DNA of 30,816 bases from Bacillota bacterium (lineage in GTDB: Bacteria > Bacillota > Clostridia > Clostridiales > Caloramatoraceae). The stretch lies in assembly GCA_023389275.1 (NCBI GenBank), contig JAEWEN010000036.1, positions 1 to 30,816 on the forward strand. Direction: 5' to 3'. Position 1 is the first letter of the stretch. The number at the start of each line of letters is the position of its first letter. Below are positions 1 to 6,678 of the stretch, in pieces. The translations under genes and the position numbers were made by a program. Below the pieces are notes generated by a model, which did no database searches, was not told the origin of the DNA, and saw only the letters and a list, made by a program, of their open reading frames with translations.

Positions 1-264
1 TTATCAAGTGAGGGAGAACTTTCTATTGAAATGGAAAAAATATTAAGTACTATGCCTGAAAATCAAGGTATAAAAGCAAATAAGGTACTTGAGATAAACG
101 TTAATAATGAAGTATTTGATTCATTAAAAAATGCATTTGAAAATGATAAAGAAAAATTAGATTTATATACTAATCTATTATATAATCAAGCTTTATTAAT
201 AGAAGGACTATCTATTAATGATCCTGTAGAATTTACAAATAATATTTGTAAATTAATGAAGTAA
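1..264 (+). CDS. htpG: HtpG (Hsp90 chaperone), C-terminal fragment
   Basis: The frame is open from the first base of the window and ends at 264, so this is the 3' end of a longer gene that starts outside. The 87 visible residues match the C-terminal dimerisation domain of bacterial Hsp90: a helix with the 'LSSEGELSIEMEKIL' run, then 'KVLEINVNNEVF', then the closing 'LLYNQALLIEGL..DPVEFTNNICKLM'. The last helix pair with a 'DQALL/NQALL' core followed by 'DP..F' is typical of HtpG ends. HtpG is a cytosolic ATP-dependent chaperone; the ATPase and middle domains are not in the window. The internal ATG at 31 is not a likely start because the similarity continues upstream of it. A strong terminator follows six bases after the stop. 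Confidence 0.88.
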   Translation, partial: LSSEGELSIEMEKILSTMPENQGIKANKVLEINVNNEVFDSLKNAFENDKEKLDLYTNLLYNQALLIEGLSINDPVEFTNNICKLMK

Positions 265-270
265 AAATTA

Positions 271-300
271 GCCTATCTTCAATTGAAGATAGGCATTTTT
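271..300 (+). terminator. Intrinsic terminator of htpG
   Basis: A perfect 24-nt palindrome (12-bp arms, GCCTATCTTCAA and its complement) at 271-294 is followed by A and a run of T. It lies between the convergent htpG and sodA genes and may also act weakly on the opposite strand. Confidence 0.9.
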
Positions 301-914
301 TATATTGTGTATTGAAGATATAAGCTTTCGACTTTTTCCCAGTCTATTAAATTCCAAATATTTTCAACATAATCAGCTCTTAAATTTTTATATTTTAAAT
401 AATAAGCATGTTCCCATACATCAATAGTTAATATTGGTATAAGACCATCAAGTACAGGTGAGTTTTGATTAAGTGTTTTAACTACTTTAAGATTTCCACA
501 TTTATCTTTAACTAAAAAGCCATATCCAGAGCCAAATTGACTTATAGCAGCTTCAGATATAAGTTTTTTTACATTTTCTAAACTACCAAATGTTTTATTT
601 ATCTGGTCAAGTAAAGGTCCATTAGGACTTTTATTAGGATTTGGAGAAAGAATAGAAAAATAAAGGTTATGATTTGAAACGCCACCGCCATTATTAATAA
701 CTCCTTGGCGAATATTCTCAGGAAGTTCATTAACACTGGCTAAAAGCTGATCTAAAGTTTTTCCTTCAGTATATTTTTCATAACCTTTTAAAAGGGTGTT
801 TAATGTATCTAAATATTTTTGCAAATGTTTACTATAGTGTATTTCAACAGTTTCCTTATCAATATAAGGTTCTAGCGCATCATATTCATATGGTAATTTT
901 ATTTTATCGTACAT
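300..914 (-). CDS. sodA: Superoxide dismutase, Fe/Mn family (Mn-type signature)
   Basis: 204 residues, the usual length of a cytosolic Fe/Mn superoxide dismutase, which converts superoxide to hydrogen peroxide and oxygen. The N-terminal helical hairpin carries 'EIHYSKH' with metal ligand His26 and gateway His30. The second ligand is His82 in 'NNGGGVSNHNLYF'. The C-terminal domain has 'DVWEHAYY' with Asp165 and His169. Gln150 in 'TLNQNSP' occupies the second-sphere position typical of Mn enzymes rather than Fe enzymes; metal choice is an inference from this residue. No signal peptide is seen. The start at 914 is preceded by AAAGGAGG at a spacing of about seven. It is transcribed alone, convergent with htpG and downstream of the DUF1836 gene, which has its own terminator. 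Its role would be oxygen tolerance in an anaerobe. Confidence 0.93.
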   Translation of the reverse strand: MYDKIKLPYEYDALEPYIDKETVEIHYSKHLQKYLDTLNTLLKGYEKYTEGKTLDQLLASVNELPENIRQGVINNGGGVSNHNLYFSILSPNPNKSPNGPLLDQINKTFGSLENVKKLISEAAISQFGSGYGFLVKDKCGNLKVVKTLNQNSPVLDGLIPILTIDVWEHAYYLKYKNLRADYVENIWNLIDWEKVESLYLQYTI

Positions 915-982
915 AATATCCTCCTTTAAATTACAGCTTGATACATATATTTTATGAATTTAAATTTATTTTAGTCATTTTA

Positions 983-1020
983 TTAAAAAAAACTAGTCAT
1001 GCTAATTAGTATGACTAGTT
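983..1020 (-). terminator. Terminator overlapping the end of the DUF1836 gene
   Basis: Arms AACTAGTCAT (991-1000) and ATGACTAGTT (1011-1020) form a stem that, on the minus strand, runs into an uninterrupted T-tract (complement of 983-992). The hairpin includes the last codons and the stop (1002-1004) of the DUF1836 gene. Confidence 0.85.
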
Positions 1021-1523
1021 TTGTGAGCTAAAACCTTATATGAACTTGATAAAATAGACATTTTTAATGATATAGAGCACATTGTTTCATTTGCATTTTC
1101 TTTTGAAAAACAAGAGTTATTAATAGCATCTACATATGCTTTTTCTTGCTGGGTACAAAAACTATTATAAAGGTTTTCTAAAGAATTTGTTTCGAGTTCG
1201 TAATTTATAATGCTTTGTATTGAGGAAATAGGTATAACAGGTTTTAATATACACACAATAATTAAAAGAGCAATTTGTTCTTTAAAATATCTTTTTTTAA
1301 CAGGTGCAGGAATAATTTTATGTTTAACATAATTATTTATTATAGAGGGAGAAATTAATTTGCCAGATTCCTCTGTAGAAAAATTTGAAAGATGTTTTTC
1401 TGTAAATTCAATTACTTGATCCATATAGTATCCTATATCAGGCAAATCATCCCATCTTGGAAGTTTATAATTTAATATGTATTCTTTCCATTTGTAAAAA
1501 TCTTCTTTTAAATTCTTTTCCAT
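1002..1523 (-). CDS. DUF1836 family, MerR-like putative DNA-binding regulator
   Basis: 173 residues. The family is recognised by 'W.DLPDIGYYMDQVIEF', then 'ISPSIINNYVKHKIIPAPVKKRYFKEQIALLIII'-type spacing: a winged-helix pattern (residues about 57-105) resembling MerR proteins, with 'NNYVK....P.P....Y' followed by helices 'IALLIIVCILK' and 'SSIQSII'. No enzymatic motif is visible. A frame extending to 1562 would add 13 residues, but that stretch is a promoter (TTGACA, 17 bp, TATACT) and AAAAAGGAG precedes the ATG at 1523, so 1523 is chosen. It is divergent from an SGNH hydrolase, and a 17-bp palindrome lies between them. A transcriptional role, possibly autoregulation, is inferred from the fold pattern and context; no target is known from the sequence. 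Confidence 0.82.
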   Translation of the reverse strand: MEKNLKEDFYKWKEYILNYKLPRWDDLPDIGYYMDQVIEFTEKHLSNFSTEESGKLISPSIINNYVKHKIIPAPVKKRYFKEQIALLIIVCILKPVIPISSIQSIINYELETNSLENLYNSFCTQQEKAYVDAINNSCFSKENANETMCSISLKMSILSSSYKVLAHKTSHTN

Positions 1524-1544
1524 AGTATTCTCCTTTTTATAATT

Positions 1545-1573
1545 AGTATAATCTGTTGACATTCTTTTGTCAA
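1545..1573 (-). promoter_or_regulatory. Sigma-A promoter of the DUF1836 gene
   Basis: On the minus strand: -35 TTGACA (complement of 1568-1573), 17-bp spacer, -10 TATACT (complement of 1545-1550). Transcription would start near 1538, leaving a short leader with the AAAAAGGAG site before the start at 1523. Confidence 0.82.
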
Positions 1574-1582
1574 AAAGATATA

Positions 1583-1599
1583 CTAGTTTTGAAAACTAG
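1583..1599. promoter_or_regulatory. Palindrome between divergent genes, candidate operator
   Basis: CTAGTTTTGAAAACTAG is a perfect inverted repeat (8-bp arms around one G) located 10 bp upstream of the -35 of the DUF1836 promoter and 56 bp before the SGNH hydrolase start. Both position and symmetry suit a dimeric regulator. The binding protein is not known; the adjacent DUF1836 protein is a candidate. Confidence 0.45.
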
Positions 1600-1654
1600 A
1601 TAATATAATTATAAAAATAATAATATTTAAATATAAAAATTAGGAGGCATAATT

Positions 1655-2368
1655 ATGAATATAATGAAAAAAGTTTATATATATGGAGATTCAATTTTAA
1701 AAGGAATACTTTTAAATAAAGAAACAAAGAGATATTATACTATGAAAAATACTATTAAAGAATTAGAAAAGTATTTTCCCTTTAAAATAGAAAATAAATC
1801 GAAATTTGGAAGAACAATAGACAAAGGATATAAAGAAATAAAATCAATGCTTAATAAAAACACAGATTGTGATATTGTTGTTCTTGAATATGGAGGAAAT
1901 GATTGTGATCATAAATGGGGGGAAATATCTATAGACCCTAATAAAAATCATACTCCAAATACAGATATAGAAAAATTTGAACAAATATACTTTAATATTA
2001 TAACTGACTTAAAAAGTAAAGGAATAGAACCAGTTATTATGTCACTTCCACCAATAGATTCTGAAAAATATTTTAACTGGATAATTGAAAATGGTGGAGA
2101 TAAAAATAATGTTTTAACATGGCTTAATGACAAGGAAAGAATAGCTAGATATCAAGAACTTTATTCTATATCTGCTACTAAAGTAGCTCTTGAAACAAAT
2201 TGTTTATTTATTGATGTAAGATCAGAATTTTTAAAACAAAATAATTATAAAGATTTAATGTGTGATGATGGCATTCATCCAAATGAAAAAGGACATAAAA
2301 TAATTATTAAAGCATTTACAGATTTTGCTTCTAATTATTTTGGGAAAACTATTCCATTTGCTAATTAA
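1655..2368 (+). CDS. SGNH/GDSL hydrolase family esterase
   Basis: 237 residues with the four conserved blocks of the SGNH fold: block I 'IYGDSIL' with nucleophile Ser13, block II 'KFGRTID' with Gly52, block III 'YGGNDCD' with Asn82, and block V 'DDGIHPNEKGH' with Asp205 and His208. The family hydrolyses esters such as acyl groups on lipids, sugars or small molecules; the substrate cannot be read here. No signal peptide or membrane segment is seen, so a cytoplasmic location is likely. AGGAGG lies eight bases before the ATG at 1655; a second ATG three codons on is possible. It is divergent from the DUF1836 regulator, with a shared 130-bp intergenic region. No clear T-run terminator follows before the coat-protein genes. 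Confidence 0.87.
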   Translation: MNIMKKVYIYGDSILKGILLNKETKRYYTMKNTIKELEKYFPFKIENKSKFGRTIDKGYKEIKSMLNKNTDCDIVVLEYGGNDCDHKWGEISIDPNKNHTPNTDIEKFEQIYFNIITDLKSKGIEPVIMSLPPIDSEKYFNWIIENGGDKNNVLTWLNDKERIARYQELYSISATKVALETNCLFIDVRSEFLKQNNYKDLMCDDGIHPNEKGHKIIIKAFTDFASNYFGKTIPFAN

Positions 2369-2426
2369 TAAAACTGTACATAATTTTATAAGCCCTACAC
2401 ATAATATATGTGCGGAGGTGATTTAA

Positions 2427-2600
2427 ATGAGTCCAAAAGAATTACTTTATCTTGAAGATGCTTTAGGGCATGAAAAGTTTTTACATTCAGCTTCAAATGA
2501 TGCTGTACAAAATCTACAAGATGCAGAGCTAAAAACTTTAGCACAGGAGCTTGTAAATAAACATCAAGAGATTTTCTCTAAATTTTACGGATTACTTTAA
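2427..2600 (+). CDS. Small CotF-like spore coat protein
   Basis: A 57-residue frame starting at ATG 2427 behind GGAGGTG and ending at TAA 2600. The protein begins 'MSPKELLYLEDALGHEKF', is acidic and fully helical in appearance, and ends 'HQEIFSKFYGLL'. This shape (E-x-A-L-x-H-E, two helices, '..R/KFYGLL' end) resembles short clostridial proteins usually annotated as spore coat or CotF-like. It lies 15 bases before a second, larger CotF-like gene with its own strong ribosome binding site, so the two are very probably co-transcribed. The family assignment rests on the neighbour and the general pattern; a structural role in the spore coat is inferred. Confidence 0.7.
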   Translation: MSPKELLYLEDALGHEKFLHSASNDAVQNLQDAELKTLAQELVNKHQEIFSKFYGLL

Positions 2601-2615
2601 AGGGAGGTGCCTAGA

Positions 2616-2858
2616 ATGGACGATAGAAGTATAATGGAAAGTTTACTATTATTCGAAAAAGGAGCTTGTGATCTATACCTACATGGAAGTATAGAATCAA
2701 GTACTGAAAATGTTCATAAAGCATTTGAGTGTGCACTTAATGAATCTTTATGTCTTCAAAATAAAATATACACTAAAATGTCTGAAAAAGGATGGTATCC
2801 TTCTCAGCAAGTAGAACAACAAAAAATAGATGAATTAAAACAAAAATACTCAAATTAA
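2616..2858 (+). CDS. CotF-family spore coat protein
   Basis: 80 residues. The N-terminal 'MDDRSIMESLLLFEKGACDLYLHGSIES' helix and the end 'IYTKMSEKGWYPSQQVEQQKIDELKQKY' match the CotF/COG5577 pattern: a helical ferritin-like half in which 'M..KGWY' is followed by a P-containing linker. The start is ATG 2616, placed eight bases after AGGGAGG (2601-2607); an upstream GTG at 2607 overlaps that ribosome binding site and is rejected. It is the second gene of a two-gene unit with the 57-residue coat-like gene at 2427 and is followed by a good terminator. These proteins are expressed late in sporulation in related organisms, but no clear sporulation sigma-factor promoter was identified here. Confidence 0.8.
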   Translation: MDDRSIMESLLLFEKGACDLYLHGSIESSTENVHKAFECALNESLCLQNKIYTKMSEKGWYPSQQVEQQKIDELKQKYSN

Positions 2859-2868
2859 ATATTAAATT

Positions 2869-2907
2869 AAAAGACAATATATTTTAAATGTATTGTCTTT
2901 TGTTTTT
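2869..2907 (+). terminator. Terminator after coat protein genes
   Basis: Stem AAAAGACAATA (2869-2879) with TATTGTCTTTT (2891-2901), followed by GTTTTT. It separates the coat genes from the next operon's promoter, which begins only six bases later. Confidence 0.85.
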
Positions 2908-2960
2908 GGCATTTGACAATAACTTTTTGGAGGAATATAATAGTAATTAGCAAATGCCAA
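2906..2960. promoter_or_regulatory. Inverted repeat bracketing the mrp operon promoter, candidate operator
   Basis: TTGGCATTTG (2906-2915) and CAAATGCCAA (2951-2960) are perfect 10-bp reverse complements, centres 45 bp apart. The left copy overlaps the -35 hexamer; the right copy lies just downstream of the expected transcription start. Two widely spaced half-sites around a promoter suggest a looping or oligomeric repressor. The operon encodes two regulators (Fur-like and DUF134) that could bind it. Confidence 0.55.
2913..2941 (+). promoter_or_regulatory. Sigma-A promoter of the mrp/MinD operon
   Basis: Perfect consensus: TTGACA (2913-2918), 17-bp spacer, TATAAT (2936-2941). Start expected near 2948, giving a leader of about 35 nt before the ATG at 2983. 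Confidence 0.9.
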
Positions 2961-2982
2961 TAATTAAAAAGGGGTGTATTTT

Positions 2983-3816
2983 ATGTCAAATTGTAGTTCA
3001 TGTCCAAGTAAATCTTCTTGCTCAAAAGAGAAAGATACTTGTGGTGTAGTAATTAATCCATATAACAAAATTAAAAATGTTATTGGTGTTATGAGTGGAA
3101 AAGGTGGAGTAGGTAAGTCTACAGTTTCTACTGTAATAGCTAGAAAATTAGCTAAAAAAGGATATAAAGTAGGGGTACTTGATGCTGACGTTACAGGGCC
3201 TAGTATACCAAGACTTTTAGGACTTAAAAATAAAAAAGTAGAGTCAAATGGTAAGTATTTTATACCTGTTGAAAATAATGAAGGAATTAAGGTTATATCA
3301 CTAAACCTTTTAATAGATGATGAAAATGAACCTGTAATATGGAGAGGACCTGTTATTGCAGGAGTTATAAAGCAATTTTGGGAAGAGGTTTTATGGGGAG
3401 AGATTGATTATTTAGTAGTTGATATGCCACCAGGAACTGGAGATGTTGCTTTAACAGTTATGCAAACAATACCTTTAAGTGGTATAGTTATGGTTTCTAT
3501 TCCTCAAGATATGGTATCTATGATTGTTGCAAAGGCTATAAATATGGCTAAAAAAATGGATGTTAATATACTTGGAATTGTAGAAAATATGAGTTATGTT
3601 ACATGTCCAGATTGTGATAAAAAAATATATCCTTTTGGAGAATATGATTCTAAAGACTTTTTAGAAGAAATGAATACAAGTATTTTAGCAAGACTGCCTA
3701 TGACAAGGGATATAAGCTGTTTATCTAAAGGAGAAGATATTGAAGAAAATAAAGAAGTTGATTCAATATTTAACAATATGATTGATGAAATTTTAAAGGG
3801 TATGGAGATGAGATAA
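2983..3816 (+). CDS. mrp: Mrp/NBP35-family Fe-S scaffold P-loop ATPase
   Basis: 277 residues. A cysteine-rich N-terminus (Cys4, Cys7, Cys13, Cys20) as in NBP35-type members is followed by the deviant Walker A 'SGKGGVGKST' (residues 38-47), 'LDADVTGPS', 'DMPPGTGD' (147-154) and the C-terminal 'TCPDCDKK' with Cys208 and Cys211, the paired cysteines that bridge a [4Fe-4S] cluster in the dimer. Mrp proteins bind and transfer Fe-S clusters to target apoproteins in the cytosol. An upstream GTG at 2974 lies inside the AAAGGGGTG ribosome binding site, so ATG 2983 is chosen. It is first of seven genes with tiny gaps or overlaps (stop 3816, next start 3817). This arrangement with NifX-like and MinD-ferredoxin genes resembles the ORP clusters of anaerobes. 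Confidence 0.9.
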   Translation: MSNCSSCPSKSSCSKEKDTCGVVINPYNKIKNVIGVMSGKGGVGKSTVSTVIARKLAKKGYKVGVLDADVTGPSIPRLLGLKNKKVESNGKYFIPVENNEGIKVISLNLLIDDENEPVIWRGPVIAGVIKQFWEEVLWGEIDYLVVDMPPGTGDVALTVMQTIPLSGIVMVSIPQDMVSMIVAKAINMAKKMDVNILGIVENMSYVTCPDCDKKIYPFGEYDSKDFLEEMNTSILARLPMTRDISCLSKGEDIEENKEVDSIFNNMIDEILKGMEMR

Positions 3817-4182
3817 GTGAAAATATTAGTATCTTCTAAGGGAAAAGATGAAAATAGCTTAATGGATCCTCGATTCGGTAGATGTGAATTTTTCTATATT
3901 TATGATAGTGAAAAAAATGATTTTAATATAATTGAAAATAAAGGATTTGTATCTAACGAAGGCGCTGGAGTTGCAGCAGCAAGTCAAGTTATTGATGAAG
4001 ATGTAAATGTAGTTATAACAGGTAGTATTGGACCTAATGTATTTAAGCTTTTTAAAAAATGTGAAATAAAAATGTACAAAGGGAATAATAAATCTGTTAA
4101 AGATCTAATATTTGATTTTCAAAATGAAAAATTAGAAGAAATACAATCTTCAGGACCTAGCCACAATGGGATAAATGCTTAA
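3817..4182 (+). CDS. NifX/NafY-like (dinitrogenase iron-molybdenum cofactor domain) protein
   Basis: 121 residues of the small RNase H-like fold shared by NifX, NafY and orange protein (ORP). Family marks are the N-terminal beta strand 'MKILVSSKG', the 'DPRFGRCEFFYIYD' segment with Cys23, and 'DVNVVITGSIGPNVFKLF'. Homologues bind Fe-Mo or Mo/Cu-S clusters; none of the nitrogenase structural genes is visible, so a role in another metal cluster is more likely. It starts at GTG 3817 directly after the mrp stop, with GGAGATG inside the end of mrp as ribosome binding site, so translation is coupled. A related, distinct paralogue lies at 5877-6233. The bound metal cannot be told from the sequence. 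Confidence 0.82.
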   Translation: MKILVSSKGKDENSLMDPRFGRCEFFYIYDSEKNDFNIIENKGFVSNEGAGVAAASQVIDEDVNVVITGSIGPNVFKLFKKCEIKMYKGNNKSVKDLIFDFQNEKLEEIQSSGPSHNGINA

Positions 4183-4194
4183 GGGGGAAGTGCT

Positions 4195-5022
4195 TTGAAC
4201 ATAGCAATATTAAGTGGAAAAGGTGGAACAGGAAAAACTACAGTTTCTACAAATTTATCTTTAGCCCTTGAATACAATTATATTGATTGTGATGTTGAAG
4301 AACCTAATGGATTTTTATTTTTAAATCCTAATAGCATTAAAGAAATGGAAGTTAAAGTTGAGTATCCTATAATAGATGAGGAAAAATGCATATCTTGTGG
4401 AAAATGTGTTGATATTTGTAATTTTAATGCTCTTGCAAAATTAAAAAATAACATTATGGTGTTTGAAAAACTTTGTCACAGCTGTATGGCATGTAGTTTA
4501 GTATGTAGCTCTAGTGCAATAAGTTATGAAAAGCGTTTAGTAGGAAAGATTCAAGTAGGAAAAGTTAATAACATAAATTGTGAAAGAGGAATTTTAAATG
4601 TAGGAGAGCCAATGGCTGTACCTGTAATAAAGAAACTTTTAAGTAATTTAGAAGGAAATAATATACTAGATTGTAGTCCTGGAACTTCCTGTAATGTAGT
4701 TAATACTATAAAAAATGTTGATAAAGCTATTTTAGTTACAGAACCTTCTTTATTTGGACTTCATGATTTAAAAATGGCTGTTAAGCTTTTAAAAACGTTT
4801 AACATACCCTTTGGAGTAATAATAAATAAGCAGGAAGATTTTAATAACATAGTAAGAAACTTTTGTGAAGAAGAAAATATAAGTATTTTAGGAGCTATTC
4901 CATATGAAAAAGATATAGCAGTTAGATATTCAAATGGAGAAATTTTATATGATAATTTAAAATATAAAAATATGTTTGACGAGTTATCACAAAATATAAA
5001 GAAGGTGCTTTTATGGAATTAG
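4195..5022 (+). CDS. MinD-superfamily P-loop ATPase with inserted ferredoxin domain (first copy)
   Basis: 275 residues. N-terminal 'SGKGGTGKTT' deviant Walker A (7-16), 'DCDVEEPN' (31-38), then an inserted 2x[4Fe-4S] ferredoxin with Cys65-68-71-75 and Cys94-97-100-104, then the second half of the ATPase with 'ILDCSPGTSCNVV' and 'VTEPS..G.HDL'. Homologues encoded with ORP in Desulfovibrio form a complex with it. The electron-transfer and nucleotide-binding domains together suggest ATP-driven assembly or reduction of a metal cluster (inference). The start is TTG 4195 after GGGGGAAG; no nearby ATG fits the Walker A position. The 3' end overlaps the next start by 10 bases. The residues around the SPG motif include Cys ('SPGTSC'), where the second copy has 'SPGIGC'. 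Confidence 0.88.
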   Translation: MNIAILSGKGGTGKTTVSTNLSLALEYNYIDCDVEEPNGFLFLNPNSIKEMEVKVEYPIIDEEKCISCGKCVDICNFNALAKLKNNIMVFEKLCHSCMACSLVCSSSAISYEKRLVGKIQVGKVNNINCERGILNVGEPMAVPVIKKLLSNLEGNNILDCSPGTSCNVVNTIKNVDKAILVTEPSLFGLHDLKMAVKLLKTFNIPFGVIINKQEDFNNIVRNFCEEENISILGAIPYEKDIAVRYSNGEILYDNLKYKNMFDELSQNIKKVLLWN

Positions 5023-5861
5023 TTGTTTTAAGTGGAAAAGGTGGAACAGGAAAAACTACTATAGCTACAGCACTTTGTGAATTATCTAATAGTGTTTTTA
5101 GAGTAGATTGTGATGTAGATGCACCAAATTTATACCTATATTATAAAGGTAAGGATATATATACTAGTGAGTTTATAGGTGGAAAAATAGCTAAGATAAA
5201 TAGAGAAAAGTGTAGTAAATGTAATGCTTGTGAAAAGGTATGTAGATTTAATGCTATAAAAGATTTTACTGTGGATCCTTTTTTGTGTGAAGGTTGTAAC
5301 GCTTGTTTAGTAGTTTGTAAAGATAATGCTATAAATATATTAGACGAAAAAATAGCTAATACATATATCTCAAATATTCATAATGGAAAAATATCAAGAG
5401 CGCAAATGGAAATAGGTAGCGATGGTTCTGGAAAGTTAATAGCTGATTTAAGAAGAAAAGCTAAGGATTACAATAAAGAAAATATTTTGACTATAATAGA
5501 TTCATCACCAGGAATAGGTTGTCCAGTTATATCATCTATTACTGGTAGTGATGCAGTTCTTATAGTAACAGAACCTACAAAATCAGGGTTTGAAGATTTT
5601 AAAAGAGTTTATGATTTATGTAGTCATTTTAATATTAAAGTAATGGTTTGTATTAATAAGTATGATATAAATGAAAAAGTTTCAAATCAAATAGAAAACT
5701 TTAGTAGTGACTTAAAAATAGTAGGAAAAATACCTTATGATAATGTGGTTATTCAATCTATTAATAAGTTAAAACCTATAACTTATTTTGAAGAAAGTAT
5801 AGCAAGAAAAGCAATAGTTGAAATGTGGAATAATATTAAAAAATATTTGTTAGTAGACTAA
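5013..5861 (+). CDS. MinD-superfamily P-loop ATPase with inserted ferredoxin domain (second copy)
   Basis: 282 residues, paralogue of the preceding gene with the same order of domains: 'SGKGGTGKTT' (7-16), 'VDCDVDAPN' (31-39), ferredoxin insert with Cys67-70-73-77 and Cys92-95-98-102, then 'IIDSSPGIGCPV' and 'VTEPTKSGFEDFKR'. The pair probably forms a heterodimer, as proposed for the paired ATPases of ORP clusters. The ATG at 5013 lies within the end of the first copy, with GAAGGTG upstream, so translation is coupled. The two copies differ in the 'DCDVEEPN' versus 'DCDVDAPN' switch region. A glycine- and serine-rich loop 'GSDGSGKL' near the middle corresponds to the substrate-side segment. 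Cytosolic; no membrane segment. Confidence 0.88.
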   Translation: MELVVLSGKGGTGKTTIATALCELSNSVFRVDCDVDAPNLYLYYKGKDIYTSEFIGGKIAKINREKCSKCNACEKVCRFNAIKDFTVDPFLCEGCNACLVVCKDNAINILDEKIANTYISNIHNGKISRAQMEIGSDGSGKLIADLRRKAKDYNKENILTIIDSSPGIGCPVISSITGSDAVLIVTEPTKSGFEDFKRVYDLCSHFNIKVMVCINKYDINEKVSNQIENFSSDLKIVGKIPYDNVVIQSINKLKPITYFEESIARKAIVEMWNNIKKYLLVD

Positions 5862-5876
5862 GGGGGATTATATAAT

Positions 5877-6233
5877 ATGAAAATAGCAATAGCAAGTGAA
5901 AATAATTTAGTAAGTGGGCATTTTGGACATTGTGAAGGTTTTAAAATTTATCATGTGGAAAATGGACAAGTTACCAACGAGGATTTTATTGAAAATCCAG
6001 GACATAAGCCAGGATTTTTACCTGTATTTTTAAGTGAAAAAAATATTAATGTTATAATTTCAGGAGGAATGGGAGAAACTGCTCAAAATTTATTTAAAGA
6101 AAACAACATTGATGTAATTGTAGGGGCTTGTGGCAGCTGCAATGATATTATAAAAAGTTTTATAAGTGGAAGCTTAAAGTCAACAGGTAGTGTTTGCACT
6201 GAGCATCAGCATGAAGGTAATTGTACAGAATAA
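5877..6233 (+). CDS. NifX-like protein with C-terminal Cys/His tail
   Basis: 118 residues of the dinitrogenase iron-molybdenum cofactor family: 'MKIAIASENNLVSGHFGHCEGFKIY', 'PGHKPGFLPVFL' and 'INVIISGGMGETAQNLF' are standard blocks of the ORP-like subgroup. It differs from the copy at 3817 in having 'GACGSC' (Cys85, Cys88) and a terminal tail with Cys107, His110, His112 and Cys116, a plausible metal site. It is preceded by AGGGGGA and lies 15 bases after the second MinD-type ATPase. Together with the other six genes it makes the operon look like a metal-cluster assembly or carrier system. The nature of the metal (Mo, Cu, Fe) is not decidable here. Confidence 0.82.
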   Translation: MKIAIASENNLVSGHFGHCEGFKIYHVENGQVTNEDFIENPGHKPGFLPVFLSEKNINVIISGGMGETAQNLFKENNIDVIVGACGSCNDIIKSFISGSLKSTGSVCTEHQHEGNCTE

Positions 6234-6235
6234 TT

Positions 6236-6676
6236 ATGAATAGCCAAATAACATTAATAAAAAATATTTTAAAAAAAAACGGATATAAATTTACACATAA
6301 AAAAGAGCTTATATTAAAAACAGTATTAAGCTCAAAGGATCATTTAAATGCTTTAGATGTATATGAAAAATTAAAAGATTATGGAATAGGAATTGCTACA
6401 GTTTATAGAGGACTAAAGATATTTGGAGATCTTGGAGTATTTAAAGAAACTAATATAAATGGTACTAACTATTATGAAATGAAGATTTTTAGTAAAAAAC
6501 CTATACATATTCATTTTAAATGTAACAAATGTAACAATATAAAAGATATTAAAAATAAAGAATTAACAGCACAGTATTTAAAATTAATGAGGAGTATAGA
6601 ACAAGAAAATAATATTAATATATATGATTCAGATGTTATGTTTGTAGGTTTATGTAAAAATTGTAAGGAGGATTAG
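6236..6676 (+). CDS. Fur-family metalloregulator
   Basis: 146 residues. The N-terminal winged helix has 'LKKNGYKFTHKKELILKTVLSS' and recognition segment 'IGIATVYRGLKIFGDLGV'. The dimerisation half carries 'HIHFKCNKCN' (His91, His93, Cys96, Cys99) and the closing 'LCKNC' (Cys140, Cys143), the structural Cys4 zinc site of Fur/PerR/Zur proteins. The start chosen is ATG 6236, two bases after the preceding stop, which fits translational coupling since no good ribosome binding site is present; a TTG at 6221 would add five residues. It is embedded in the metal-cluster operon, two bases before the DUF134 gene, so it may sense metal or redox state and control this operon or the Fur-box gene at 8893. 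Which Fur subtype it is cannot be told. Confidence 0.87.
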   Translation: MNSQITLIKNILKKNGYKFTHKKELILKTVLSSKDHLNALDVYEKLKDYGIGIATVYRGLKIFGDLGVFKETNINGTNYYEMKIFSKKPIHIHFKCNKCNNIKDIKNKELTAQYLKLMRSIEQENNINIYDSDVMFVGLCKNCKED

Positions 6677-6678
6677 AA

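Noticed and set aside
2401..2415. CATAATATA before the coat genes as a SigK -10 element
   Set aside because: No AC-type -35 at the right distance was found; the match is too short for this base composition.
2906..2924. TTGGCAT at the mrp operon promoter as a sigma-54 -24 element, as in Desulfovibrio ORP operons
   Set aside because: The GC of the -12 element is absent at the required 10-base distance after GG, and a perfect sigma-A promoter overlaps the site.
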